Assembly (NCBI GenBank): GCA_016185425.1
Contig: JACPNQ010000021.1
Location: 85,585-149,584 of the forward strand
Source: Acidobacteriota bacterium
Lineage (GTDB): Bacteria; Acidobacteriota; Terriglobia; Bryobacterales; Bryobacteraceae
Length of the DNA stretch: 64,000 nt
Direction: 5' to 3'
In this document: piece after piece, positions 41,398 through 50,439 of the stretch
How positions within the stretch are numbered: the stretch's first letter is position 1
Layout: the number at the start of each line of letters is the position of its first letter
Program-made: the position numbers and the translations under genes
Notes under the pieces: generated by a model
The model's input: only the letters and a program-made list of their open reading frames with translations
What the model was told of the DNA's origin: nothing
Databases searched by the model: none

Positions 41398-43374
41398 ATG
41401 TTAACAATGAAACTTTTTCCTATTTTTTTGCTATCGGTTGCCCTTTTTGCCGATGGACCGTCCGGCGCCCGTCTCACAGGTAAGATCGAGACGCTCCCCG
41501 TTGGCGGTGTGATAGGAAACTGGACTGTAGCCGGTCGGACCGTTCAGGTCACGGCCAGCACCAAGATTTCGACCGGCGCCGGCGGCGCTGCCATCGTCGG
41601 CGCGTGCGTCGACGTAAAAGGTTCGTCCTCCACGGCGAACGCGATCGCCGCCACAAATATTGATACGCGCCCCGCGGCGAAATGCGATAACAGCACTCCT
41701 ACCGGCTCCGTCGAAATTTTCGGCGCTGTCGAACAGCTCCCAGCTAGCGGCCTCGTCGGCGATTGGAAGGTCGCCGGCACTACGGTTAAAGTCACCGCGC
41801 AAACGAAGATCGAGCAGGAGGGCGGACCCGTCGCTATCGGTTCCTGCGCCGAAGTGCAGGGCACACGTAACGCGGATAACTCGCTCAGCGCCGCCAAAAT
41901 TGAAGTAAGCTCCGGCATTGGCGGCTGCCGTCCGGACGATGGCGGTGGCGGCAACGAACGCGATCAGATCGAGTTCCGCGGCACGGTGCAAACCGCCCCA
42001 GCCACCGGTTCGCAGATCTGGACTATCTCCGGCCGCAAGGTACTGGTGAATAATTCCACAACTGTCACACCATTTGGCCGCAATCTCGCAACTGGAAGCT
42101 GTGTCGAGGTGCAGGGACGGCTCGAAACCGACAACTCGATCTCCGCGTCTCGCGTTCAGATCCTAGGTAGCGGCGTCTGCACGAACGGTCTCGACCGCCA
42201 GGCCGATGTCTCGTTCTTTGGAACGATCACTTCGCTACCCTCTGGCGGCCTGATCGGCAATTGGAACGTCAGCGGCCTCGTCGTCGTGGTCTCCGCCGAT
42301 ACCCGCATCGAATCGGAAAACGCCGCGCCTGCCGCAGGCGTCTGCGTCCAGGTTCGCGGCGATTTCGGCGCCAATAACACGGTTACCGCACAACGCATCG
42401 AAACCAAACCGGCCAGCTTCTGCACCGCGGGTACGGGTGTCTTCAAGTTTGAGGGCCTCATCCAGACGCTTCCCGCCTCCGGTATCACGGGCGCGTGGAA
42501 GATCGGCAATCGCAATGTGACCGCTGACGCGAATACTGTGCTCGATACCACCAAGGGCGCCGCCGCCATCGGATCCTGTGCCGCCGTCACCGGCGCGCTG
42601 CAGGCCGATGGCTCCGTCCGCGCCACGCGCATCGAAGTGCTCTCCACCAGCGGCGCCTGCATTCTCGCCGGCGGCGTAGTCAACGCTGGCAACCTGTCCG
42701 GCGCAGGCGTTTCTGTCGGCATGATCGTCTCCATCTTCGGCCAACAGATCGGACCAGCCACCACGCTGCCTCTCGCCGTCATCAACGGCCAGGTCAGCAA
42801 TCGCCTCGCGAATACGCAGGTCCTCTTTGACGGCACCCCCGCTACGCTCCTGTTTGTCTCCAATAGCCAGATCAACGCCATCGTTCCCTGCAACGTCGCA
42901 GGGAAGACTTCGGTGAAAGTGCAGGTTGAATCGAATGGCGCGTGGACTAATGTCGTCACCATCCCCGTCTTCGCCACCTATCCGTCGCTCTTCACGATGT
43001 CCAATAGCGGGACCGGACCAGGCGCGATTCTCAACGCGAACTTCACGTTGAATACCGCGGCCAACGCCACCGCGCGCGGTGGCGTGGCTATCCTCTTCGC
43101 CACTGGCGAAGGCCAAACCAACCCTGCCTGTTCCGACGGTGCTATCACGTCGCTCACGGGACCGTTCCCGGTTCCTGTGGCGCCGGTTAGCGTCGAAGTC
43201 GGAGGCAAAGCGGCGGCGGTCGTCTATGCCGGCGGAGCCCCCGGACTCGTTCGCGGACTTCTCCAGGTCAACTACACGCTGGCCGCGGATACCCCGGTCG
43301 GCGCCAGCATCCCCGTCACGGTGAAGATTGGTGACCGCACCAGTCAGGCCGGTGTCACGATGGCAGTCAAATAA
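41398..43374 (+). CDS. Secreted protein with five DUF5666-like repeats and a Solibacter-type C-terminal domain
   Basis: ATG 41398 follows GAGAGGA and gives a signal peptide (MLTMKLFPIFLLSVALFADG). Five degenerate ~80-residue units follow, each with a (T/Q)xLPxxGxxGxW core, a V-x-x-x-T-x-I strand and G-x-C-(A/V)-x-V-x-G, as in DUF5666. The last ~240 residues contain VVNAGNLSGAGVSVGMIVSIFG, a TPATL-like turn and ILFATGEGQTNPACSDG. These match the C-terminal domain first described in Solibacter and common in this lineage. Length is 658 residues. It is probably extracellular or surface-bound. Function is unknown; it may be an adhesive or glycan-binding scaffold. Confidence 0.8.
   Translation: MLTMKLFPIFLLSVALFADGPSGARLTGKIETLPVGGVIGNWTVAGRTVQVTASTKISTGAGGAAIVGACVDVKGSSSTANAIAATNIDTRPAAKCDNSTPTGSVEIFGAVEQLPASGLVGDWKVAGTTVKVTAQTKIEQEGGPVAIGSCAEVQGTRNADNSLSAAKIEVSSGIGGCRPDDGGGGNERDQIEFRGTVQTAPATGSQIWTISGRKVLVNNSTTVTPFGRNLATGSCVEVQGRLETDNSISASRVQILGSGVCTNGLDRQADVSFFGTITSLPSGGLIGNWNVSGLVVVVSADTRIESENAAPAAGVCVQVRGDFGANNTVTAQRIETKPASFCTAGTGVFKFEGLIQTLPASGITGAWKIGNRNVTADANTVLDTTKGAAAIGSCAAVTGALQADGSVRATRIEVLSTSGACILAGGVVNAGNLSGAGVSVGMIVSIFGQQIGPATTLPLAVINGQVSNRLANTQVLFDGTPATLLFVSNSQINAIVPCNVAGKTSVKVQVESNGAWTNVVTIPVFATYPSLFTMSNSGTGPGAILNANFTLNTAANATARGGVAILFATGEGQTNPACSDGAITSLTGPFPVPVAPVSVEVGGKAAAVVYAGGAPGLVRGLLQVNYTLAADTPVGASIPVTVKIGDRTSQAGVTMAVK
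41470..42650 (+). repeat. Five degenerate tandem coding repeats (DUF5666-like, ~240 bp each)
   Basis: The repeats can be followed by their shared translated core: LPVGGVIGNW, LPASGLVGDW, APATGSQIW, LPSGGLIGNW and LPASGITGAW. Each core is followed about 45 residues later by GACVDV, GSCAEV, GSCVEV, GVCVQV or GSCAAV. The third unit is the most diverged. DNA identity between units is low, so the duplication is old and kept by protein structure. Boundaries are approximate. Confidence 0.7.
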
Positions 43375-43423
43375 CGTTCGCTGATTTTTGATATAGTTCT
43401 CTCCGTTCCACCTGGAATAGATA

Positions 43424-43449
43424 TCGGGGCGATATTTTCATCGCCCCGA
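43424..43449. other. Perfect 10-bp hairpin upstream of the trypsin-nuclease gene
   Basis: TCGGGGCGAT (43424-43433) and ATCGCCCCGA (43440-43449) are exact inverted repeats around a 6-nt ATTTTC loop. It lies in the 126-nt gap between the DUF5666 gene stop and the trypsin-nuclease start, 51 nt before the latter. No T-run follows, so it is either a weak terminator for the upstream gene or an operator/5'-UTR element for the downstream one. The 6-nt AT-rich loop would also suit a dimeric repressor site. Confidence 0.45.
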
Positions 43450-43500
43450 AATACGAACTTCTTAAACTGTCAATACGCTTGACCAGGCAAGGAGAGAACT

Positions 43501-45714
43501 ATGAAAAGCGAACCGATGCGCCGCAGGCTGGCGGCTATGACGATGCGTGTCGCGGCCACCCATGCGGGCGCTCCGGGCGCGGGAATTACGGAGGGAATGG
43601 AGGCTGCCAAGGACGTTCTTCACGATCTGGTGGCGAAGTCCCGGCGGCCCATTTCCGACACCGAACGCACCCACGCCCACGAAGCAGTCGATAGCATGCG
43701 CCAGGGCCGCGTCCTCACGGAGGCGCAGGCTTCCGCCGCCGAAGCCATCATCATGCCGGATTTCCGGCCCGCTCCCAGAATTCTCAACAACGCCTTCCCG
43801 CCCTTTGATGACGACGTCTGGAAGCATTTGAACGACCCCGCTTCCACCAAGAGCATCCTCGCCGCCGTCCCGGCCGTCGGCCGCATTGAAGTGCCCGATC
43901 ATCCTTCTCTCCCCTACGCCGGTACCGGATTCCTCGTCGGCGAAGGCCTCATGATGACCAACCGCCACGTCGCCGAAATATTCGTCGACGGCCTTGGCGA
44001 CACCACACTCAGGTTTCGCTCTGGGCTCGAAGATAACGGAATCGATTTCCGGCGTGAAGACGGCATTTCGGCCAGTGAGTTCTTCAAAATTCGCGAAGTC
44101 CTCATGGTCCACCCCTATTGGGATATGGCGCTCTTCCGGGTCGAAGGCCTCAACCCGGCTCGTAAGCCGTTGGAGCTGGGCGCCGTGCCGCCCGGCGATC
44201 TGCTCGAACAGGAGATCGTCGTCATCGGCTACCCCGCCCAGGATCCGCGCAATGACCTCGACGTGCAGCGCCGCGTCTTCGACGGCCCGTTCCAGGTCAA
44301 ACGCCTGCAGCCGGGTCTCGTCAAACCCGTGCGCTCCACCAAGAGCTTCGGCCACCTCGTCGACGCAATGACGCACGACAGCTCTACGCTCGGCGGCAAC
44401 AGCGGCTCTGTCGTTTATCATATCGCCTCCGGTAAGGCCGTCGGCCTCCACTTCGGCGGCATCTACATGGATGCCAATTTCGCCGTGCCCGCCTATGAGC
44501 TCAGCCGGGACCCGCGCGTCATCGCCGCTGGCGTCAACTTCACCCGCACCACCTCTGGCGATCCGCCGTGGAAGTCCTACTGGATCCCCCGCCCCGAAGC
44601 CGCCGCCGCTACTCCTGCAATCCCTCCGCAAACTCGAAAGGACCAGGCAATGAGCCAGCAGAACTCCTATACCGTGAATAGCGATGGATCCATCAGTTTC
44701 ACCGTTCCGCTCCAAATCACAATCCAGCTCGGCGCCGCTGGTGGCGTACCGGTCGCCGCCGTCAAACAAGCCGCGGCCGCGGAGGAATTTCCGTCCCAGG
44801 TCCCCATCATCTTTGACCATCTCGAAGAGCGTGCCGGCTTCGACACGGCGTTCCTCGGCGACGAGGTGTCTCTGCCTGAAGTCACCGCGAAAGGAGCCAA
44901 AATCACCGCCAAGCTCGACGATGGCACCGACGAGCTGAAGTACCACAAGTTCTCCGTCGTCATGCACGGCAAGCGGCGGCTCCCGCTCTTCACCGCCTCC
45001 AACGTCGACTGGCGCAAAGAGCGCCACATGGTCAACGGCAAGAAACCCACCCGTAAACAGCTCACAGGCCTCGATGACAAAGCCATTGAGGAATGGGTCA
45101 CCGATCCTCGCATCGCGGACGACCAGCAGCTCGACGATGTCTTCTATTCCAAGGACTCCGGTGCCTTCGACAAGGGCCACGTCGTCCGCCGCGACGACGT
45201 CTGCTGGGGCGACGATTTCGATGATATCCAAATGGCGAACGGCGACACCTATCACGTCACCAATTGCACTCCGCAGGTGAAGGAGTTCAATCGCGACACT
45301 CTCGGCGAATTCAATTGGGGCGATCTCGAACAGTTAGTCCAAAAGCAGACCAAGGCCGATCTCGCCATCCTCTTTGCCGGTCCCGTCATGAAGAACAACG
45401 ACCCCATATTCAGCGGCAAAACCGCCGCCGGAAAAGTGCGGGTCCGCGTCCCTATGTCGTTCTGGAAAATCATCGTGGTCAAGGGTGACTCGGGCGCCCT
45501 GGAAGCCTATGGCTTCGTCCTCGAACAGGATCTTTCCGCCGTCCCGCTTGTCGTCGAAGGCATCGTCATCCCAAGTGAGTGGAAGCCCTTCATGAAGCCC
45601 ATCAAGGAAATCGAAGCCATGATGAACGGCCTTGTGAAATTCCCGCATCTCAAGCCGATCGATGCGTTCGACAATGTCGAAGCTGTCGCCGTTCGACAAG
45701 AGATGGTGAAGTAA
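43501..45714 (+). CDS. Trypsin-like serine protease fused to a DNA/RNA non-specific endonuclease
   Basis: The start ATG 43501 has AAGGAGAG just upstream. The 737-residue protein joins two enzymes. Residues ~130-340 form a chymotrypsin-fold protease with the triad His156 (MTNRHVAE), Asp208 (YWDMALF) and Ser301 (GGNSGSVV). A Pro/Ala linker (~360-385) leads to an Endonuclease_NS/NUC1-like domain (~410-730). The catalytic His560 is in DKGH (DRGH in most members), and the metal-site motif is TNCTPQVKEFN with Asn588, continuing to W-x-x-LE. There is no signal peptide or membrane span, so a potentially toxic nuclease appears cytoplasmic, without a recognisable inhibitor gene next to it. The protease could cut the linker and free or activate the nuclease; that is inference. 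An internal ribosome-binding site precedes the nuclease part. Confidence 0.88.
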   Translation: MKSEPMRRRLAAMTMRVAATHAGAPGAGITEGMEAAKDVLHDLVAKSRRPISDTERTHAHEAVDSMRQGRVLTEAQASAAEAIIMPDFRPAPRILNNAFPPFDDDVWKHLNDPASTKSILAAVPAVGRIEVPDHPSLPYAGTGFLVGEGLMMTNRHVAEIFVDGLGDTTLRFRSGLEDNGIDFRREDGISASEFFKIREVLMVHPYWDMALFRVEGLNPARKPLELGAVPPGDLLEQEIVVIGYPAQDPRNDLDVQRRVFDGPFQVKRLQPGLVKPVRSTKSFGHLVDAMTHDSSTLGGNSGSVVYHIASGKAVGLHFGGIYMDANFAVPAYELSRDPRVIAAGVNFTRTTSGDPPWKSYWIPRPEAAAATPAIPPQTRKDQAMSQQNSYTVNSDGSISFTVPLQITIQLGAAGGVPVAAVKQAAAAEEFPSQVPIIFDHLEERAGFDTAFLGDEVSLPEVTAKGAKITAKLDDGTDELKYHKFSVVMHGKRRLPLFTASNVDWRKERHMVNGKKPTRKQLTGLDDKAIEEWVTDPRIADDQQLDDVFYSKDSGAFDKGHVVRRDDVCWGDDFDDIQMANGDTYHVTNCTPQVKEFNRDTLGEFNWGDLEQLVQKQTKADLAILFAGPVMKNNDPIFSGKTAAGKVRVRVPMSFWKIIVVKGDSGALEAYGFVLEQDLSAVPLVVEGIVIPSEWKPFMKPIKEIEAMMNGLVKFPHLKPIDAFDNVEAVAVRQEMVK
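44637..44652 (+). promoter_or_regulatory. Internal Shine-Dalgarno and in-frame ATG inside the trypsin-nuclease gene
   Basis: AAAGGA at 44637-44642 is followed after 7 nt by ATG 44650, in frame with the large ORF. Translation here would give a separate protein of 354 residues beginning MSQQNSYTVNSDG and containing only the nuclease domain. The site falls exactly in the linker after the protease. It suggests either a once separate downstream gene that became fused, or production of two products today. Confidence 0.5.
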
Positions 45715-45776
45715 CCGGGACGCGGCGAATCAGTGCTCCACGCCCGGCGATAATCGAAGTAGCGTTGCCCGCCGCC

Positions 45777-48700
45777 ATGCCCTGCCAACCCTCTCCCCAA
45801 TTCGACTCCCTCGTCGCGGAGTGGTTCGCCTCGCGCTTCGGCCAGCCCACCGAACCGCAATCGCAAGGCTGGCCGCAAATCGCCGCCGGCCGCGACATCC
45901 TGATCTCCGCGCCCACCGGCTCCGGAAAGACCCTCGCCGCCTTCCTTATCTGTATCGATCAACTCGTCCGCTCCGCCCGCGCGGGCACCCTCACGGACGA
46001 AGTGTCCGTCGTCTACGTCTCTCCGCTCAAGGCCCTCTCCAACGACATTCATCGCAACCTCGAGATCCCCCTGGCCGGGATCAATGCTCTCGCCAAGGAA
46101 AGGCAGATCGATCTCGCCCCCATCCGCTCCGCCGTACGCACCGGCGACACGCCCGTTGCCCAGCGCCAGCGCATGACGAAGCAGGCGCCTCACATCCTCG
46201 TCACCACTCCTGAATCCCTGTTCATTCTCATGACGGCGGAGAAGTCCCGCGCGATGCTCGCGAACACCCGGACCATCGTCGTCGACGAAATCCACGCCAT
46301 GGCCGGCGACAAACGAGGATCGCATCTCGCCCTCACGCTCGCCCGCCTCGACGCGCTCGTCCAGGAGTCTGGTACTGCCAAGCCGCAACGCATCGGCCTC
46401 TCCGCAACCGTCCGTCCCATCGAAACTGTCGCTGACTTCCTGTGCCCCGGCGCGGCCATAGTCAACGTAGGCCACCGCCGCGAAATGGATCTTGCCATCG
46501 AGGTTCCCAACGACGAGCTCGGCGCTGTCGCTACCAGCGAAATGTGGGCCGGGATCTATGATCGTATCGCCGCGCACGTCTCTTCCACCCGCACAACCAT
46601 CGTCTTCGTCAACACGCGCCGCATGTCGGAGCGCATCGCTCACGCCCTCGCCGAACGTCTTGGGGAAAACGCCGTGCTCCCGCACCACGGAAGTCTCTCG
46701 CGAACGCTCCGCCTCGATGCCGAAGCGCGCCTCAAAGCCGGCGAGCTCCGCGCCGTCGTCGCGACCGCCTCTCTGGAACTCGGCATCGATATCGGCACCG
46801 TCGACCTCGTCATTCAAATCGGTTCCACGCGCTCCATCGCGGTCGCCCTCCAGCGCATCGGCCGCTCCGGCCACTGGGTCGGCGCCAGGCCGAAAGGCAT
46901 CCTCTTCCCCACCACGCGCGACGAGTTCATCGAGTGCGCCGCCCTCATCCATGCCATTCAATCCGGTGATCTCGAGCGAATGACGATCCCCGAAAACGCG
47001 GCCGATATCCTCGCCCAGCAGATCGTCGCCGAATGTGCGGCGAAGGACTGGCACGAAGACGATCTCTTTGCCCTAATCAAGCGGTCCTATCCCTACCGCC
47101 ACCTGGAACGCACTGTATTCGACCATGTGGTTCAGATGCTCTCCGAAGGCACAACCACCTCCCGCGGACGCACCGGCGCGCTCTTGCATCACGATCAGGT
47201 CAATGGCCGTATCCGTGGCCGCCGGGGAGCCCGTCTGGCCGCCATTACCTCCGGCGGAGCAATTCCCGACAACGCCGCATTCAGCGTCGTCGCCGAGCCC
47301 GACGGTAAAAACGTCGGCACTCTCGATGAAGACTTCGCCATGGAGAGCATTACCGGCGATGTCTTCCTCCTTGGCACGCACTCCTGGAAAATCCGGCACG
47401 TCATGCAAGGCCGCGTCTACGTAGAGGATGCGCACGGCGCGCCGCCCTCCATTCCGTTCTGGCTCGGCGAAGCCCCCGGCCGCTCGGCGGAACTCTCCGC
47501 CGCTGTCTGTGAAACGCGCGCCAGGATTGCCAACGGCGGCGGGCCTGTCCAAGCGGTAGCTTACGTCCGCGCCGGCATCGCCGCGCTTGGCGCCCTGCCT
47601 TCCACGGACACTGTCGTCGCCGAAAGGTTCTTCGACGAATCCGGCGGCATGCAGCTAATTCTCCACGCGCCCTTCGGTTCCCGCATCAATCGCGCCTGGG
47701 GCCTCGCCCTTCGCAAACGCTTCTGCCGCACCTTCAACTTTGAGCTGCAGGCGGCCGCCACCGACAACGGCATCGTCATCTCACTCAGTGACCGCCACGC
47801 CTTCCCGTTGGAATTGGTCTTCGAATTTCTCAAGCCGGAAACCGTGCGTGACGTGCTAACGCAGGCGCTCCTTGACGCGCCGATGTTCGGCACACGGTGG
47901 CGGTGGAACGCTATGCGATCCCTGTCCATCCTGCGCTTCCGCGGCGGCGCGAAAGTGCCCGCTCCCATCCAGCGCATGAGGTCGGACGATCTGCTCGCCG
48001 CGGTCTTCCCCGATCAGGTGGCCTGCGGCGAAAACCTCACCGGTCCCATCCGTATCCCCGATCATCCATTGGTCAACGAGACCATCGCAAATTGCCTCAC
48101 CGAAGCGATGGATCTCGACGGTCTCGCAAACGTGCTGCGAAGAATCGAGTCTGGCGCCATCCGGACCGTCACGTTGGACACGCCCGAACCCTCGGTCTTC
48201 AGTCACGAAATCCTCAATGCCAATCCGTACGCGTATCTCGACGACGCTCCCATTGAGGAGCGCCGCGCCCGCGCGGTGATGCTCCGCCGCACTCTGCGCT
48301 CGGACGCCGTCGATGGCACGGGCGTCCTCGACACCGCCGCCATCGAACAGGTCGCCGCCGAAAGTTGGCCCGATGTCCGCGACGCCGACGAACTGCACGA
48401 CGCGTTGCTTACTCTGATCGTGCTTCCGCCGGTCCCCGAATGGTCCGCCCATTTCGCGCTCCTAGAAAAGGCTGGCCGCGCCGTCACACTCACACGCAAA
48501 GATCGCCCTTTCTGGTCCCCAACCGAGAAACAGCACCAGGCGGAAGACACAGTCGAAGTACTCCGCGGCTGGCTCGAATCCACCGGACCATCGACGGTCG
48601 CGGCGCTATCGGACCGCCTGGTCTTTCGCCGGCAACAAATCGAAATCGCTCTCGCCCAACTCGAAGCCGAGGGCCAAGTCCTTCGCGGCAAATTCACCCC

Positions 48701-49832
48701 TGCGGCAAAAGAAAGCGAAATCGAATGGTGCAACCGGCGCGTCCTCGCCCGCATTCACCGCATGACGCTCGGCCGTCTGCGCCGCGAAATCGAACCGGTA
48801 ACCGCGCAGCAGTTCCATAACTTCCTCGAACGCTGGCAGCACGTCGCTCCGGGAGCGCAACTCCACGGTGCCGACGGAGTCCTCGAAGTCATCCGCCAGT
48901 TGCAAGGCTATGAGATCCCGGCGGCAGCCTGGGAAACGCAGATCCTCCCACAGCGAATAGCGCGCTACGAACCGAAGTTGCTCGACGAGCTCTGCCTCTC
49001 CGGCGAAGTAATGTGGACGCGGGTCTCTCCTCATCCGGCGTTGGAGGAAGGCGAAGGGAAACGTATCCGCCCGACAAGGATTGCACCGGTATCGCTCCTT
49101 CTTCGCGAGGATGCGGACTGGCTGATCGCTCCGCGCAACGCGACATCGCCGATCGAATCGCTCTCCCCCGCCGCGCAGGATGTTTACGGCGCACTGCAAC
49201 GCGAGCGCGCTCTTTTCTTCAATGACCTGACAAGAGAGTCCAAACGGCTCCCCAGCGAAGCCGAAGACGCCTTGTGGGAGCTGGTGGCGGCAGGCCTGGT
49301 AACTGCCGACGGATTTGAAAACGTAAGAGCCCTGATCGACCCCAAGCGCCGCCGCGGCGAAGGCAGCGGAAAGCGTAACCGGCCAAGGCATGCCGCCGGC
49401 CGCTGGGCCCTGGTCGCCCGCTCAAACTCGTCGGAAAACCGAATCGAAAAGTGGGCTGGGCAACTCCTGATCCGCTGGGGCATCTTGCTTCGCGATCTGC
49501 TCACAAGGGAAGCTGGCGCCCCGCCATGGCGCGAGTTATTGCCCGTACTCCGGCGAATGGAAGCGAGAGGCCAAATCCGCGGAGGACGATTTGTATCGGG
49601 GTTCACCGGCGAGCAGTTCTCCCGTCCGGAAGCCCTCGACCTCCTCCGCGCCATCCGTCGCACCGGGGAGGTTGCCGAGCCAACAGACATCCCCAGCGCC
49701 GACCCCCTCAACCTCACCGGCATCATCCTCCCAGGCCCCAGGATTAGCCCGCTTGCAACGCAAATCCCCTTGACCGAAACCCGCACCCCGACCCGCCGCT
49801 TCCGCTGGCAGCAGACCGCTTACGAAGCGTGA
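45777..49832 (+). CDS. lhr: Lhr-like superfamily 2 DEAD/DEAH helicase
   Basis: The likely ATG is 45777; the frame runs on upstream but overlaps the nuclease gene. The 1,351-residue protein has Walker A APTGSGKT (Lys51), the DEIH box at 170-173 (VVDEIHAMAGDKRG), motif III LSATV and motif VI QRIGRSGH. These are followed by the winged-helix, beta-sheet and C-terminal domains of Lhr-type helicases (large helicase-related). Lhr enzymes translocate 3'-5' on ssDNA, unwind RNA:DNA hybrids and are linked to DNA repair. E. coli Lhr is longer (~1,540), and this size fits a Lhr-Core plus C-terminal domain. No repair partner gene is adjacent. It starts 62 nt after the trypsin-nuclease stop. Confidence 0.9.
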   Translation: MPCQPSPQFDSLVAEWFASRFGQPTEPQSQGWPQIAAGRDILISAPTGSGKTLAAFLICIDQLVRSARAGTLTDEVSVVYVSPLKALSNDIHRNLEIPLAGINALAKERQIDLAPIRSAVRTGDTPVAQRQRMTKQAPHILVTTPESLFILMTAEKSRAMLANTRTIVVDEIHAMAGDKRGSHLALTLARLDALVQESGTAKPQRIGLSATVRPIETVADFLCPGAAIVNVGHRREMDLAIEVPNDELGAVATSEMWAGIYDRIAAHVSSTRTTIVFVNTRRMSERIAHALAERLGENAVLPHHGSLSRTLRLDAEARLKAGELRAVVATASLELGIDIGTVDLVIQIGSTRSIAVALQRIGRSGHWVGARPKGILFPTTRDEFIECAALIHAIQSGDLERMTIPENAADILAQQIVAECAAKDWHEDDLFALIKRSYPYRHLERTVFDHVVQMLSEGTTTSRGRTGALLHHDQVNGRIRGRRGARLAAITSGGAIPDNAAFSVVAEPDGKNVGTLDEDFAMESITGDVFLLGTHSWKIRHVMQGRVYVEDAHGAPPSIPFWLGEAPGRSAELSAAVCETRARIANGGGPVQAVAYVRAGIAALGALPSTDTVVAERFFDESGGMQLILHAPFGSRINRAWGLALRKRFCRTFNFELQAAATDNGIVISLSDRHAFPLELVFEFLKPETVRDVLTQALLDAPMFGTRWRWNAMRSLSILRFRGGAKVPAPIQRMRSDDLLAAVFPDQVACGENLTGPIRIPDHPLVNETIANCLTEAMDLDGLANVLRRIESGAIRTVTLDTPEPSVFSHEILNANPYAYLDDAPIEERRARAVMLRRTLRSDAVDGTGVLDTAAIEQVAAESWPDVRDADELHDALLTLIVLPPVPEWSAHFALLEKAGRAVTLTRKDRPFWSPTEKQHQAEDTVEVLRGWLESTGPSTVAALSDRLVFRRQQIEIALAQLEAEGQVLRGKFTPAAKESEIEWCNRRVLARIHRMTLGRLRREIEPVTAQQFHNFLERWQHVAPGAQLHGADGVLEVIRQLQGYEIPAAAWETQILPQRIARYEPKLLDELCLSGEVMWTRVSPHPALEEGEGKRIRPTRIAPVSLLLREDADWLIAPRNATSPIESLSPAAQDVYGALQRERALFFNDLTRESKRLPSEAEDALWELVAAGLVTADGFENVRALIDPKRRRGEGSGKRNRPRHAAGRWALVARSNSSENRIEKWAGQLLIRWGILLRDLLTREAGAPPWRELLPVLRRMEARGQIRGGRFVSGFTGEQFSRPEALDLLRAIRRTGEVAEPTDIPSADPLNLTGIILPGPRISPLATQIPLTETRTPTRRFRWQQTAYEA

Positions 49833-49855
49833 GCTTTAGAGGCCTTTGCCAATCG

Positions 49856-50215
49856 TTATGCCAACGGCACGATCGTTGACTGCCGGATCCGTTCGTCCCT
49901 CGTGAGCAATGGGATCGCATGTTCCACACTGGTCGCCGCAATAATCTCGTCCGCCGGATCGCTCCGAAAGTCCAGCTTGCCAATATGTCTGTACACGTCC
50001 ATATCCAGTGGCCAGATATGGACGGGGGCAATGAGGCGCCGGAACGGAGCCGATTCTATCGCCAGTTCAATTCGTCCAATCTGAGATAGCTTAGCGACTT
50101 CCCAAAGCACGATGGCCGAAATGCTCCAGGCATTCTCGGCAAGTAACCGGCGTTCCCGGGGCTTCAGCTTGCCGTTCAGCGCATGGATCAGAATATGCGT
50201 ATCAAGATTCAGCAT
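49856..50215 (-). CDS. vapC: VapC-family PIN-domain toxin
   Basis: The 119-residue PIN domain has acidic residues in the expected places: Asp5 (LDTHIL), Glu39 (LWEVAKL), Asp86/Asp89 (SDPADE, then IIAATS) and Asp107 (LLTRDERI). These would bind Mg/Mn for RNA cleavage. VapC toxins cut tRNA or rRNA and are held inactive by an antitoxin. Its ATG overlaps the end of the upstream antitoxin gene by 14 nt, the standard antitoxin-toxin order. It lies tail-to-tail with the lhr gene, 23 nt apart. Confidence 0.88.
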   Translation of the reverse strand: MLNLDTHILIHALNGKLKPRERRLLAENAWSISAIVLWEVAKLSQIGRIELAIESAPFRRLIAPVHIWPLDMDVYRHIGKLDFRSDPADEIIAATSVEHAIPLLTRDERIRQSTIVPLA

Positions 50216-50423
50216 CCCAGCGAATCCCGGTTGATTGGATGTCTCCGCGGATCTTGATCTTTCCCGACAGGCTCCCGATCAGGTCGCGGCAACTCGATTG
50301 AACCGGGTAAAGCTTGGCGATGGGCTTACCATGCTTAGTGATCAATAGTCCGTCCGCGTCGAGTCGATCAAACAGCGATAGGCATTGCGCTTTGAACTTG
50401 GTCGCGCTGATTCGTCTCTCCAT
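50202..50423 (-). CDS. Phd/YefM-like antitoxin partner of the PIN toxin
   Basis: I use ATG 50423, giving 73 residues; ATGs at 50435 and 50450 are also in frame. The N-terminus MERRISATKFKAQCLSLFDR and ITKHGKPIAKLYPV are typical of Phd/YefM antitoxins (beta-sheet dimer with DNA-binding helices). The C-terminal ~25 residues would wrap the toxin. Its end overlaps the toxin gene by 14 nt. A 10-bp palindrome just upstream is the probable autoregulatory site. The ATG at 50450 lies inside that palindrome, which makes it the less likely start. Confidence 0.8.
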   Translation of the reverse strand: MERRISATKFKAQCLSLFDRLDADGLLITKHGKPIAKLYPVQSSCRDLIGSLSGKIKIRGDIQSTGIRWDAES

Positions 50424-50439
50424 AACGATTAGCATATCC

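Noticed and set aside
43462..45255. Long minus-strand open frame of 597 codons opposite the trypsin-nuclease gene
   Set aside because: It is antisense to a gene with clear catalytic motifs, has no recognisable domain or ribosome-binding site, and such long antisense frames are common in GC-rich DNA.
45507..47054. Minus-strand frame of 515 codons across the nuclease end and lhr start
   Set aside because: It is antisense to two well-supported genes and its composition is that of a codon-shadow frame.
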